A DNA stretch of 24,656 nucleotides from positions 1-24,656 of IMG/VR virus record IMGVR_UViG_3300035665_000228. One strand, 5' to 3'. The DNA comes from a virus. The notes beneath the pieces were generated by a model. It worked only from the letters and a program-made list of their open reading frames with translations. It ran no database searches and was not told the origin of the DNA. Shown here one piece after another: positions 7,011 through 14,635 of this stretch; within the stretch, counting starts at the first letter, position 1, and each line of letters opens with the position of its first letter. Made by a program: the position numbers and the translations under genes.

Positions 7011-7685
7011 ATGGGCTTCTTCGGCGGCGGCGGGGCGGCTCCCGCAAACATGGTCGGAGCCACAAGCTCCACCGCAGGCGTTGCTGGCTTGGTTCCCGCT
7101 CCGGCGGCGGGAAAGGAGGCGGAATATTTACGAGGAGATGCAACCTTTCAGCCAGCCACTTCGGAATACCTCCCAACAACTAGGAAAGCCGCTTCTGGGA
7201 AAATAATAAATTACATTTTCGATCTTGGATCTGCTGGAGCAAAAGCACTTGCAAACAACTTTTTAATCTGGGGATTTACATATATTCCAAAAACAAAATC
7301 ATGCTCAACTGTTGCTATTGATGTCACGGCAAGCGCAACTAGCACATCAATAAAAGTTGGTCTTTATACAATAAGCAATTCTGGTCTTGCAGATTCGTTA
7401 ATTTTTGAAACAGGCGAGATTTCGTCTGCATCGACTGGCGTAAAAACGATTTCAATTACACCAGTAACAATTTCTGCCGGATGGTATCTGTCTGCATTTA
7501 GATCCAACGGGGCACCAAGCGTGCGAGGGGTCAATGGTAGAAATATATACTCAATGACAAGGCAATATGACTCAACTAACACTTGGGACTACTCTAGTAC
7601 AACCTACGCAAACGCCTTGCCTTCTTCTTGGACGGATTCAATGAATGCTGGTTCCATATTCAATCCCATTGCTGATGTTTATTAA
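7011..7685 (+). CDS. Tail fibre-like protein
   Basis: 224 residues. The N-terminal segment has the motif MVGATSSTAGVAGLVPAPA, followed by GKEAEYLRGDATF, a linker often seen at the start of phage fibre and receptor-binding proteins. From about residue 60 the protein becomes a beta-sandwich-like domain (VGLYTISNSGLADSL, GVKTISITPVTISAGWYL) that probably contacts the host surface. The base composition changes at about 7190, from GC-rich to AT-rich, right where the conserved linker ends and the variable domain begins. That fits exchange of the binding domain between phages. Its ribosome binding site is weak. Confidence 0.72.
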   Translation: MGFFGGGGAAPANMVGATSSTAGVAGLVPAPAAGKEAEYLRGDATFQPATSEYLPTTRKAASGKIINYIFDLGSAGAKALANNFLIWGFTYIPKTKSCSTVAIDVTASATSTSIKVGLYTISNSGLADSLIFETGEISSASTGVKTISITPVTISAGWYLSAFRSNGAPSVRGVNGRNIYSMTRQYDSTNTWDYSSTTYANALPSSWTDSMNAGSIFNPIADVY

Positions 7686-7686
7686 A

Positions 7687-8010
7687 ATGAAGCATCAGCA
7701 CTTTAACATCGATGGTTCTCTTGAATATGAAATAGACAGCAGAACTGTCCAGCAGTCAAAAAGCGAGCGAATAGAGGTTATGAGAATGCTTTGTAGGCAG
7801 ACCATTGAGCAGGCTGGCTTGGATCAGCCAACGCAAAACAATGCCATTGCTGGCATCTACCCGCCTGAGCGTTGCGAGGCTATCAAGTCCTACATCGCCG
7901 CCTGCCGAAACGAATATCTGCGGTGCAAGGCTCTAATTATTGCCGCCCAAACCAACGACGAGGCCGATGCAATTCAATATGTCGCCCCGCCCGTGCCGGA
8001 GGGCATCTAG
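7687..8010 (+). CDS. Hypothetical protein, 107 residues
   Basis: ATG 7687 follows the fibre stop by one base; an in-frame ATG at 7675 would overlap that gene. Neither has a clear ribosome binding site. The product is mainly helical and polar, with four cysteines spread through the C-terminal half (MLCRQ, PERCEAI, YIAACRN, LRCKAL), and ends in a Pro-rich tail. Not recognised. It sits between a fibre gene and small lysis-like genes. Confidence 0.6.
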   Translation: MKHQHFNIDGSLEYEIDSRTVQQSKSERIEVMRMLCRQTIEQAGLDQPTQNNAIAGIYPPERCEAIKSYIAACRNEYLRCKALIIAAQTNDEADAIQYVAPPVPEGI

Positions 8011-8013
8011 TCC

Positions 8014-8295
8014 ATGTGGAAAAGCATCGCCATCTGGCTCACCAATTTGAGTTTGCGTTTCTTGATGACGCAAAAGGAGTACGCCTGTTTCAAGGAGGCG
8101 TTGAGGTTTGCCGGGGAGAACAACACGGTGGCGAGGGAAACGAAGTACATAGGGAAGGTGAAGCACCTGCTATCCGTCAACCGCTCGATCAAGCGCATTG
8201 TGGAGGAGGGTCGGGATCGGGACGAGATTGTGGACGCTGTCGTGCATCTGGCCGTTGCGTTAAAGTATCTGGAGGGTAGGGGTCGTGAGTCTTGA
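8014..8295 (+). CDS. Hypothetical protein, 93 residues
   Basis: Starts at ATG 8014 with GAGGG about 10 bases upstream. The N-terminus MWKSIAIWLTNLSLRFLM is amphipathic to hydrophobic and could associate with a membrane. The rest is helical and charged (IKRIVEEGRDRDEIVDAVVH). It overlaps the next gene by 11 bases, so the pair is probably expressed together. It could be part of the lysis cassette, but no family is recognised. Confidence 0.6.
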   Translation: MWKSIAIWLTNLSLRFLMTQKEYACFKEALRFAGENNTVARETKYIGKVKHLLSVNRSIKRIVEEGRDRDEIVDAVVHLAVALKYLEGRGRES

Positions 8296-8539
8296 TGAGA
8301 TCCATGAACTTCGGGAAAAATTCGGGTCGATGGCCGAGCGGCTGGCCCGAATGGAAGAACGCCAAGTTACCCTGATCGGCATGGTGGAACGCTCCCTATC
8401 CAGCTTTGGCGACCTGTCCAATAGGGTGACTTCCTTGGAACACCTTAAAACCAAGATGCTCCTTGTGGCAGGCTCGATTGGTGCTATTGTCAGTGTGGTC
8501 TGGGATGCCGTCCGCTCCAGACTTACCCCAGGAGGATAA
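8285..8539 (+). CDS. Holin-like or lysis accessory membrane protein
   Basis: 84 residues from GTG 8285, with GGAGGG upstream. The layout is a coiled-coil N-terminal domain (about residues 3-52, including EKFGSMAERLARMEERQ and LSNRVTSLEHLKTK) followed by one transmembrane helix at about residues 58-76 (MLLVAGSIGAIVSVVWDAV) and a short basic tail (RSRLTPGG). Small phage proteins with this order are found as XhlA-like lysis accessory proteins or as holin-type proteins. No second membrane helix is present, so a class III holin or accessory role fits better than a canonical class I or II holin. It is separated from the GH108-like enzyme by 13 kb, which weakens the case for a classic lysis cassette. 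Confidence 0.55.
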   Translation: MSLDEIHELREKFGSMAERLARMEERQVTLIGMVERSLSSFGDLSNRVTSLEHLKTKMLLVAGSIGAIVSVVWDAVRSRLTPGG

Positions 8540-9472
8540 ATGCCCACTTTAGGTACACAGAATATCTCGACTAGCTATCCACAGCTTCTGAAGACTTTCG
8601 GGACGGGCGGCTTGGATGGCAATCTTCAGATCATTACAGATGGCGACAATACCTCATCGGCTCTCAGCCTTTCCACCACCGGCGTGCAAAGCACCGGCTC
8701 TTTGGCGGTGGATGGAACCAGCCTTCTGTCCGGCATTGTCACCTTCGGAACCAGCCTAACCGCATCCACTGGAACCGCCACCATCGGGACTCTTTCCGTT
8801 GGAACGGCCACCATCAGCACGGCCACCATCCCTTCCGCAACGCTTTCCACGGCCACCATTTCGACGGCCTCCATCAGCACGGCGACAATCCCGCTTCAGC
8901 TTGGCTCAGTCACATTTGGCTCCAATATCACGGCATCCACAGGAATCGCCACGATTGGAACTTTGTCCGCAAGCACGGCTACGATTTCCACGGCCACCAT
9001 CCCGCTCCAGCTTGGCGCGGTGACGTTTGGTTCCACCATCACCGCTTCCACCGGAACGAACACCCTCGGCACGATTAGCGTAAACACGGCCACCATCGGA
9101 ACTATTACAAACACAGGCGGGATGTCCGTCACAACCACGGCTACGGTTGGAACGCTGGAGATCGGTGCTACCGGTCCTAGCATTACCAATGCCTCCTACG
9201 GAACTGCGGCTTTCTCGCTTTCCACGGTTGCCGCCCACAACGGTGCCGGAACCACCAACGGAACGGTTGCACTTACCGGGGCGCAGAATAGCGATATTGT
9301 TATTGGAACTTTAAACTCATTGGGATCTGCTACCGGATCTTCCGGCTTGATTATCGGCTTTCATTGCATAGCGAACAACGTGGTTCGCTACTCCATCACC
9401 AACCCGACCGGCACTACTGGCACGGTTCCCGCAGGAACCCTGCACATGACCGCATTGAGGTTCACGGCTTAA
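8540..9472 (+). CDS. Repeat-rich tail fibre protein
   Basis: 310 residues, preceded by a strong AGGAGG at 8530-8535. The N-terminal 65 residues (with LLKTFGTGGLDGNLQIITDG) form a cap. Residues about 67-190 are a run of short Thr/Ile repeats of the form T-A-T-I-(S/G)-T, grouped into three larger units that each begin VTFG. The rest is a compact beta domain ending VPAGTLHMTALRFTA. Such repeats build an elongated beta-helix or triple-stranded shaft, with the C-terminal domain as receptor-binding tip. No chaperone or peptidase domain is visible. Neighbours are other fibre-like genes. Confidence 0.7.
   Translation: MPTLGTQNISTSYPQLLKTFGTGGLDGNLQIITDGDNTSSALSLSTTGVQSTGSLAVDGTSLLSGIVTFGTSLTASTGTATIGTLSVGTATISTATIPSATLSTATISTASISTATIPLQLGSVTFGSNITASTGIATIGTLSASTATISTATIPLQLGAVTFGSTITASTGTNTLGTISVNTATIGTITNTGGMSVTTTATVGTLEIGATGPSITNASYGTAAFSLSTVAAHNGAGTTNGTVALTGAQNSDIVIGTLNSLGSATGSSGLIIGFHCIANNVVRYSITNPTGTTGTVPAGTLHMTALRFTA
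8738..9109 (+). repeat. Three imperfect in-frame repeats in the fibre gene
   Basis: Units begin at codons for VTFG at 8738, 8909 and 9020. Units 2 and 3 are separated by 111 bases (37 residues) and share the pattern VTFGS-x-ITASTG followed by ATIGT or NTLGT. Unit 1 is longer because the ACGGCCACCATC-type block, encoding TATIST, is repeated more times in it. This spacing suggests that the shaft length can change by unequal recombination. Confidence 0.8.
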
Positions 9473-9473
9473 T

Positions 9474-10430
9474 ATGGCTATTAAATTCAATCGCTCCCAG
9501 ACCTTTGCCACCAATGGTACGGTGACTGCCGCCGGGCTGCACAACCTGATTGACGGAACAGACATCTATCAGGCGTTGATCACCGACCAGACCAACCTTA
9601 CTTCGGTTGGCTCCGGCGACGAGCTATTGATTGCCGATGCTGATCTGACCGCAAATGACGCGCCTCGCGCCGTTACGGTCAACGAGTTGTTCGAGGATGC
9701 GCTGACGATCAGCACCTACACCAATGCCAATCTTACCAACATTTCCTACGGCACATCGACCGGCACTCGGCTTGTTTCCACCAATGCCTCGATCACGACC
9801 GGCACGATCCAGAATCTTACCTCCAGCACTGCCAACATCACCATCGGAACCATCCCGACCCTAACCGCAGGAACCACGACATCGACCGCCGCCAACATCA
9901 CCAACGGAACGATCCAGACGCTTACTTCAAGCACGGCGACGATCAGTCAAGGTTCTGCAAATTTAACACAGGGAACGATTGCTACGCTAAATTCAACAAC
10001 TGGAACAATTAGCAATTTTACAACTACTTTGGTTGGAGATGTGACCATCAGCACTGGTTCCGCAACTGTTGGAACAAGGGTTGCGGTTGTAAACACGGCG
10101 CAGGAATATACTGCGGCTCATAATTTTAATGCGACAACGCTTGTCAGTGGAAATTCGATAGCTTGGAATTTGCAGTCCAATCAAGTTGCAAGGCTTGTTC
10201 TTTCAACAACTGGAACAATGGCCGACGCAACCAACAAGGTTGACGGAGCTACATACATTCTGCTTGTGACCCAAGGCACTGGATCAAACACGTTGGATTG
10301 GAATGCAACTTATAAATGGCCTGGAGGCACGAAACCAACATTAACTGTTGGTTCAGCCAAGAGTGATATATTTACGTTTGTATCTGATGGAACGAGTTTA
10401 TTTGGTGTAGCGAGTCAAAATTACTCATAA
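9474..10430 (+). CDS. Second repeat-rich tail fibre protein
   Basis: 318 residues. The N-terminus (FNRSQTFATNGTVTAAGLHN, then LIDGTDIYQALI) is a typical attachment domain of small phage fibres. Residues about 106-182 are Thr/Ile/Asn repeats of the form GTI-x-x-LTSSTA. The C-terminal domain ends with ATYKWPGGTKPTLTVGSAKS and DIFTFVSDGTSLFGV, a tip often found in phage fibres. Codon use shifts to AT-rich at about 9945, in the middle of the gene. It shares its repeat style with the preceding gene, and the two may be subunits of one fibre or alternative fibres. Two bases separate it from the previous stop, and no strong ribosome binding site is visible. Confidence 0.75.
   Translation: MAIKFNRSQTFATNGTVTAAGLHNLIDGTDIYQALITDQTNLTSVGSGDELLIADADLTANDAPRAVTVNELFEDALTISTYTNANLTNISYGTSTGTRLVSTNASITTGTIQNLTSSTANITIGTIPTLTAGTTTSTAANITNGTIQTLTSSTATISQGSANLTQGTIATLNSTTGTISNFTTTLVGDVTISTGSATVGTRVAVVNTAQEYTAAHNFNATTLVSGNSIAWNLQSNQVARLVLSTTGTMADATNKVDGATYILLVTQGTGSNTLDWNATYKWPGGTKPTLTVGSAKSDIFTFVSDGTSLFGVASQNYS
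9789..10020 (+). repeat. Thr/Ile-rich in-frame repeat block of the second fibre gene
   Basis: The block encodes about five degenerate units of the type GTIQ-x-LTSSTA-x-I (GTIQNLTSSTANI, GTIQTLTSSTATI, GTIATLNSTTGTI among them). The units are related in pattern to those in the gene at 8540-9472, so homologous exchange between the two genes is plausible. Confidence 0.7.
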
Positions 10431-10434
10431 GAGT

Positions 10435-11337
10435 ATGGCTTGGCCCGTATTTCCAGTTTGCCATCTTGGACCAGGCAGGTTTAGGGGTGTAGGCGGAACA
10501 GTCTCTACAAGTGGATCGTACACGATTCATACATTCACAACTCTTGGAACATTTGAGGCAATCGGCGCAGGCTCAATTGACATTCTTGTTGTAGCTGGTG
10601 GTGGTGGAGGCGGAAAAGATGGTGGATCTGGTGCTGCTGGAGGAGGAGGAGGTGGAGGGCTTGCAGACCAAACAAACCGCACAATCAACAATGGATTTTA
10701 CACAGTAACAATTGGTGCTGGCGGCAGTGGTGCAACTGCAACTGGATCTGGAGCAACTGGAAGCGACTCGACCTTTAATACAATTACTGCCAAGGGTGGT
10801 GGTGGCGGTGGATTTAATGATACAACTGGTTCTGCTGGTGGATCTGGAGGAGGTGCAGCGAGTTTAGGATCTAATAATACAGGAGGATCATCAAACCAAG
10901 CAAACCCAACTGGAGGTGCAACTGGATTCGGAAATAAGGGTGGAAATAAAAGCGGATGGGCGCAACAAGCTAGAGGCGGGGCTGGAGGAGGAGGAGCAGG
11001 AGGAGCAGGCGTTGACCAAACCCTTGTAAACGAAGGAAGTGCTGGCGGTGTTGGTAAAAATTATTCAATTTCTGGAGTATCTACAAATTATTCTGGAGGA
11101 GGAGGAGGCGGAGCGCATTCTGGAGGCGGAAGCACTGCGGATAGGCCCGGCGGCGCAGCAGGAGATGATAGTGCTGGTGCTGGAGGAAGGTCTTCTACAA
11201 CTACCACAAACAATGGTGGAAACGGCGTAACAAATAAAGGAGGTGGTGGAGGAGGAAATGGTGTAAATGGTGGCGGGGCGCAGGGAAATGGTGGCAACGG
11301 AGGTAGCGGAGTTGTGGTTATCCGCTATTTAACATAA
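10435..11337 (+). CDS. Glycine-rich adhesin (receptor-binding protein)
   Basis: 300 residues. After a short N-terminal beta domain (GSYTIHTFTTLGTFEAIGAG, then IDILVVAGG) nearly the whole protein is Gly runs mixed with Ser, Ala, Asn and Thr, and it ends with GGNGGSGVVVIRYLT. This closing motif and the poly-Gly blocks are typical of phage and environmental glycine-rich adhesins. In phage T4-type gp38 adhesins such blocks form polyglycine II helices carrying variable host-contact loops. The gene is AT-rich outside the GGA/GGT codons. It probably forms or caps the fibre tip. It is joined to the next gene by TAATG. No good ribosome binding site precedes ATG 10435. Confidence 0.75.
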   Translation: MAWPVFPVCHLGPGRFRGVGGTVSTSGSYTIHTFTTLGTFEAIGAGSIDILVVAGGGGGGKDGGSGAAGGGGGGGLADQTNRTINNGFYTVTIGAGGSGATATGSGATGSDSTFNTITAKGGGGGGFNDTTGSAGGSGGGAASLGSNNTGGSSNQANPTGGATGFGNKGGNKSGWAQQARGGAGGGGAGGAGVDQTLVNEGSAGGVGKNYSISGVSTNYSGGGGGGAHSGGGSTADRPGGAAGDDSAGAGGRSSTTTTNNGGNGVTNKGGGGGGNGVNGGGAQGNGGNGGSGVVVIRYLT

Positions 11338-11702
11338 TGGCTCACTTTGCTGAAATAGGCGAGGATGGAGTTGTGCTAAGAGTTATTGTTGTGGCTAACT
11401 CAGACATAATTGATTCCAATGGAAATGAAAGCGAAGAGATTGGGATCAATATATGCAAAAATGCTCTTGGTGGAAATTGGGTTCAAACATCATATAATGC
11501 TAGGTCAAGAAAGAATTACGCTGGAATTGGATTCACATACGATGAGGCGCGAGATGCATTCATTCCTCCAAGGCCGTTTCCATCTTGGATTCTAAACGAG
11601 CAAAGCTGTGCTTGGGATGCTCCAGTAGAAAAGCCGATTGGCGATTATACTTGGGACGAAAATGAGTTAAACTGGAAAGAGGTAACAAATGACCCTGTCT
11701 GA
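11337..11702 (+). CDS. Cyanophage-type small virion protein
   Basis: 121 residues. The sequence pattern MAHFAEIGEDGVVLRVIVVA, then GGNWVQTSYNARSRKNYAGI, GFTYDEARDAFIPPRPFPSW and a C-terminal DYTWDENELNWKEV matches a small protein family common in cyanophages and other marine phages, usually near fibre genes and with unknown molecular function. It overlaps the glycine-rich adhesin stop by TAATG and the adaptor gene by 14 bases. AT-rich codon use continues through this gene and stops at the adaptor. A structural or fibre-associated role is probable. Confidence 0.7.
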   Translation: MAHFAEIGEDGVVLRVIVVANSDIIDSNGNESEEIGINICKNALGGNWVQTSYNARSRKNYAGIGFTYDEARDAFIPPRPFPSWILNEQSCAWDAPVEKPIGDYTWDENELNWKEVTNDPV

Positions 11703-12387
11703 AATAGCCCAATACGCCGGTGAGAAGGTCGGGAAGACTGATGCCGATACGCTGACCTTCCTCCAGAAGGCCGCAAGCTTGGCTTACCGCCGGGTCTGGA
11801 ACTTTGCCCCTTGGCGTGAGACCGTCACCAGTTCCACCTATTCGGTCGGAACCAACCGCACCATCACCCTTGGAACCAACGTGGAGACACCGCTCTCCGT
11901 ATCCTATGACCAATCCGAAGTTGAACCCATCGACCTTGCCACCATCATCAGCCAAGACGCTGATCTGCTCGAAGACACCCGCACGGGTACTCCGGTGCTG
12001 TATCATTTTACTGGTCGCAATACGAGCGGAGTTGCACAGCTTGATCTGTATCCGCGATTGGCGGATACTGGAACCGTAAGCCTGCGGGTGGTGGAGAAAC
12101 TGAAATGCCTAACACGCACCAACATCATTGTAGATTTCCCGCCGACCACGCAGGCGTTGGGTGACGAGCTTCGCCTGCCCCATGTTCACCAGGTCGTTCT
12201 TTCCCTGACCCACGCCGATGCCCTGGAGCGTGAGCGGCAGTACGCCAAGGCACAGTCAGTCGTTCAGACCGCCAATGCCGACCTTGCGGCGATGGCTAAC
12301 TACGAACTGAGTCAGGTTGGTGGGATCAAACAGATCACGCCGTCCAGCTTGGGCGACCTTACCACCGAAGAAATTACCGCCTCCTAA
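11689..12387 (+). CDS. Probable head-tail adaptor protein
   Basis: 232 residues. An N-terminal helical part (LSEIAQYAGEKVGK, then TFLQKAASLAYRRVW) is followed by a beta-rich middle (SSTYSVGTNRTITLG) and a C-terminal helical segment (LRLPHVHQVVLSLTHADALE, then RERQYAKAQSV). This order is that of adaptor rings that dock under the portal in podoviruses. It directly precedes the large nozzle gene, as adaptor genes usually do. AAAGAGG six bases before the ATG supports the start, although this lies inside the preceding gene. The exact family is not determined. Confidence 0.65.
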   Translation: MTLSEIAQYAGEKVGKTDADTLTFLQKAASLAYRRVWNFAPWRETVTSSTYSVGTNRTITLGTNVETPLSVSYDQSEVEPIDLATIISQDADLLEDTRTGTPVLYHFTGRNTSGVAQLDLYPRLADTGTVSLRVVEKLKCLTRTNIIVDFPPTTQALGDELRLPHVHQVVLSLTHADALERERQYAKAQSVVQTANADLAAMANYELSQVGGIKQITPSSLGDLTTEEITAS

Positions 12388-14249
12388 TGCCCTACTACTC
12401 GGACAACCTCGACGACCTTCTGGCGTTTGACGGCATCCGCAGTTTTGCGGGTGGTCAAGCCAGCGGTCTGCAATCAGACCTCTTGGCTGAGAACCAAGTT
12501 CAGCAGTTAGTCAATATGACCTTGTCGCCCAAGGGGAGCCTTGAGACCCGGCGTGGGTTGGTCAACTTCAACACCACGGCGACAAGCCAAGAGGGGTCGA
12601 TTGGAGGAATGCGGTATTTTGATACGGCGCAATACGAGAACCTTGTCACCGTAACGCAAGGCAGGCTTTACAGCATCAACTCCAACGGCAGTGCAACCCT
12701 GCACCCGGCGGATGAAATCTGGGATTCGTTCACCGGAGCAACTCGCATTTGGAATAACGAGAACCAGCAGTGGGCTGATGGATTTTCCACAAACTTTGAT
12801 GTCAAGGTCAGCATGGCTCAGTTCAATGACAAAATGTATCTGGCCGATGCGGACGGTCCGCTTTACTATTTTGATGGTGACGTTGCCACAAGGCAGGGCG
12901 GCAAGGTCAGGGCTATCACCATCTCGACAGGCGGAACTGGATACACCAGCGCAACTGCCATCGTGACCGGGCCGGATTGGGGTGGAACGCTTCCGACCCT
13001 AATTACGCAAGTGGCCGGTGGAGCCGTCACTGGCGTAACCGTGGTGGATGGAGGATCTGGGTATTCCGGCGCACCGACCGTAACCATTATTGGCAATGGC
13101 TCCGGTGCTACCGCAACCGCCACGGTAAGCCCGCCTCCGCTCAATCTCAGGCTTTTAATCAACACCGGCAACCGCCTCTTTGGCGTTGGATCAGCCGGGA
13201 ACCGCAACACGCTTTACGCTTCCGACATTCTGGATGCCTCCATTTGGGATGCGGCAAACTCGGTCGTCGTAAACGCCGATGACGGAGATGAGATCACCGC
13301 CATCGTTCCATATTACGAGAACCGCATCATCGTCTTCAAGAAACGGCGCATATTCCAAGTTACAATTCCTCCCGATATGACCAGCGCGGCGGATTGGGTG
13401 ATCCAGCTTATCTCCAATAACACCGGCTGCGTGGCTGAGGGTTCCGCCGTACAGGTCAATTCCGACATTTTCTTCCTTTCCGATGACGGCATCCGCTCGC
13501 TGGTCCGGTCTGCGGCGGACGATTTCACCTCGGTAGGTCTGCCATTGTCAGAGGTTGTCAAGGATGTTATTCAGGAAATCAACGTGGCCGAGATTGGGAT
13601 CTGCACGGCGGCCTTCTACGACAACCGCTACTTCCTTGCCGTGCCGACAGCGTCAAACGATTTTAACGATACCATCATTGTGTACAACACGGTACTGGGG
13701 GCATTTGAGGGGACTTGGACTCCGAATGTAATGCAGTTTGCTTTGACCAATTTCCAAGACGAAGGGCTTCGGCTGATGAAGAAGTCCACCACGGGACAGA
13801 TCCAAAAGTACAGTGGATACAAGACCCCGGCACAGGTCACAATTGCCGACTACCAAGATGCCGGAGTTGACTACGAATCCTATGTCCGCACCGCCGATAT
13901 GGACTTTGGCGATCCTTTTGCCGAAAAGCACGGCAGCCATTTTGAGGTGGTCTTTGACGACTCATTCTCGACCGATACGACCATCTCCATCCAGCGGGAT
14001 ATTGACGTTGGCGATATTGACGTTCAGCCAAACCTCAACATCTCCAGTGCCGCCCTAACCCTTCCATTTGTTCTCCCGGCTCAGTTGCCATCCTCGGTCA
14101 AGAAAAGGCTTGCAAGCGATCTCCGGGCGTACCAGAAATGGCGTTTGTTGAATATCAAGATCCAATCGGCGGCCAACAAAATGGCCATCCGCCAAATCAC
14201 GGCTGCGGCCAATCCTGACACCATTGAGGTGCAGAAGAACATCTCGTGA
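12387..14249 (+). CDS. Beta-propeller tail nozzle protein (P22 gp10 / T7 gp12-like role)
   Basis: 620 residues starting in a TAATG overlap. The N-terminus has QVQQLVNMTLSPKGSLETRR, typical of podovirus nozzle or tail stabilisation proteins, then propeller-type blades (MRYFDTAQYENLVTV, KMYLADADGPLYYFDGD, NRLFGVGSAGNRNTLYASD, then ENRIIVFKKRRIFQVTIP, FFLSDDGIRSLVRSA). A separate Gly-rich module at residues about 171-248 contains two copies of a GGxGYxSA-x-x-x-VT motif and looks inserted into the propeller. The C-terminal 130 residues are a beta domain. The protein would form the distal hexameric channel of the short tail. The family assignment rests on pattern and position. Confidence 0.75.
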   Translation: MPYYSDNLDDLLAFDGIRSFAGGQASGLQSDLLAENQVQQLVNMTLSPKGSLETRRGLVNFNTTATSQEGSIGGMRYFDTAQYENLVTVTQGRLYSINSNGSATLHPADEIWDSFTGATRIWNNENQQWADGFSTNFDVKVSMAQFNDKMYLADADGPLYYFDGDVATRQGGKVRAITISTGGTGYTSATAIVTGPDWGGTLPTLITQVAGGAVTGVTVVDGGSGYSGAPTVTIIGNGSGATATATVSPPPLNLRLLINTGNRLFGVGSAGNRNTLYASDILDASIWDAANSVVVNADDGDEITAIVPYYENRIIVFKKRRIFQVTIPPDMTSAADWVIQLISNNTGCVAEGSAVQVNSDIFFLSDDGIRSLVRSAADDFTSVGLPLSEVVKDVIQEINVAEIGICTAAFYDNRYFLAVPTASNDFNDTIIVYNTVLGAFEGTWTPNVMQFALTNFQDEGLRLMKKSTTGQIQKYSGYKTPAQVTIADYQDAGVDYESYVRTADMDFGDPFAEKHGSHFEVVFDDSFSTDTTISIQRDIDVGDIDVQPNLNISSAALTLPFVLPAQLPSSVKKRLASDLRAYQKWRLLNIKIQSAANKMAIRQITAAANPDTIEVQKNIS

Positions 14250-14635
14250 CGGCTGTGGAGTTTATCGAGGCTTCCGGCGTGCCGGAGTCAACCTGGCCAA
14301 CCTTTAGGGAATGGTTTAACTGGCACTCTGAGCGTGGCCTGGTTGGGGTAGCCAAGGATGGGGATGAGGTGGCCGGGGTAGCCATTGCTAGGTGCATTAA
14401 GGGCATGGAAGCCCCTGATCCTTATGAACATGACGAAGCCGGAGAAAGTGTGTTCGTTGATTTGACCGTGACCTCGATTGATGGTAAAAGTAACCCCTTG
14501 AGTCGCAAGGCTCTAAAGTGCCTGCTGTCGATCCTCTGGGATCGTTTTGGTCCGCGCAGGAGGATCACATTCAAGCGTAACGGCTTTTACAAGGAGTACG
14601 ACTACTACAATTTTATGCGAAAGGCACTAAACTAA
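14246..14635 (+). CDS. Possible GNAT-fold protein, internal virion protein A-like position
   Basis: 129 residues, GTG start in a GTGA overlap with the nozzle gene. The order of a helical start, the strand pair GLVGVAKDGDEVAGVAIAR, the strand VFVDLTVTSID, a helix (SRKALKCLLSILWDRF) and the final RRITFKRNGFYKEYDYYNF resembles a small acetyltransferase-type fold. The acetyl-CoA pyrophosphate loop (Q/RxxGxG/A) is not visible, so enzymatic activity is doubtful. T7 gp13 is also GNAT-like and sits just before the ejection proteins, the same place as here. The parallel is inference. Confidence 0.5.
   Translation: MTAVEFIEASGVPESTWPTFREWFNWHSERGLVGVAKDGDEVAGVAIARCIKGMEAPDPYEHDEAGESVFVDLTVTSIDGKSNPLSRKALKCLLSILWDRFGPRRRITFKRNGFYKEYDYYNFMRKALN

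Noticed and set aside
8800-9100. Short repeats that might look like a CRISPR array
   Set aside because: The repeats are in frame, imperfect, without unique spacers of constant length, and encode a fibre shaft.
11088-11297. Antisense Pro-rich open frame under the glycine-rich adhesin
   Set aside because: Pro codons (CCN) are simply the complement of Gly codons (GGN).
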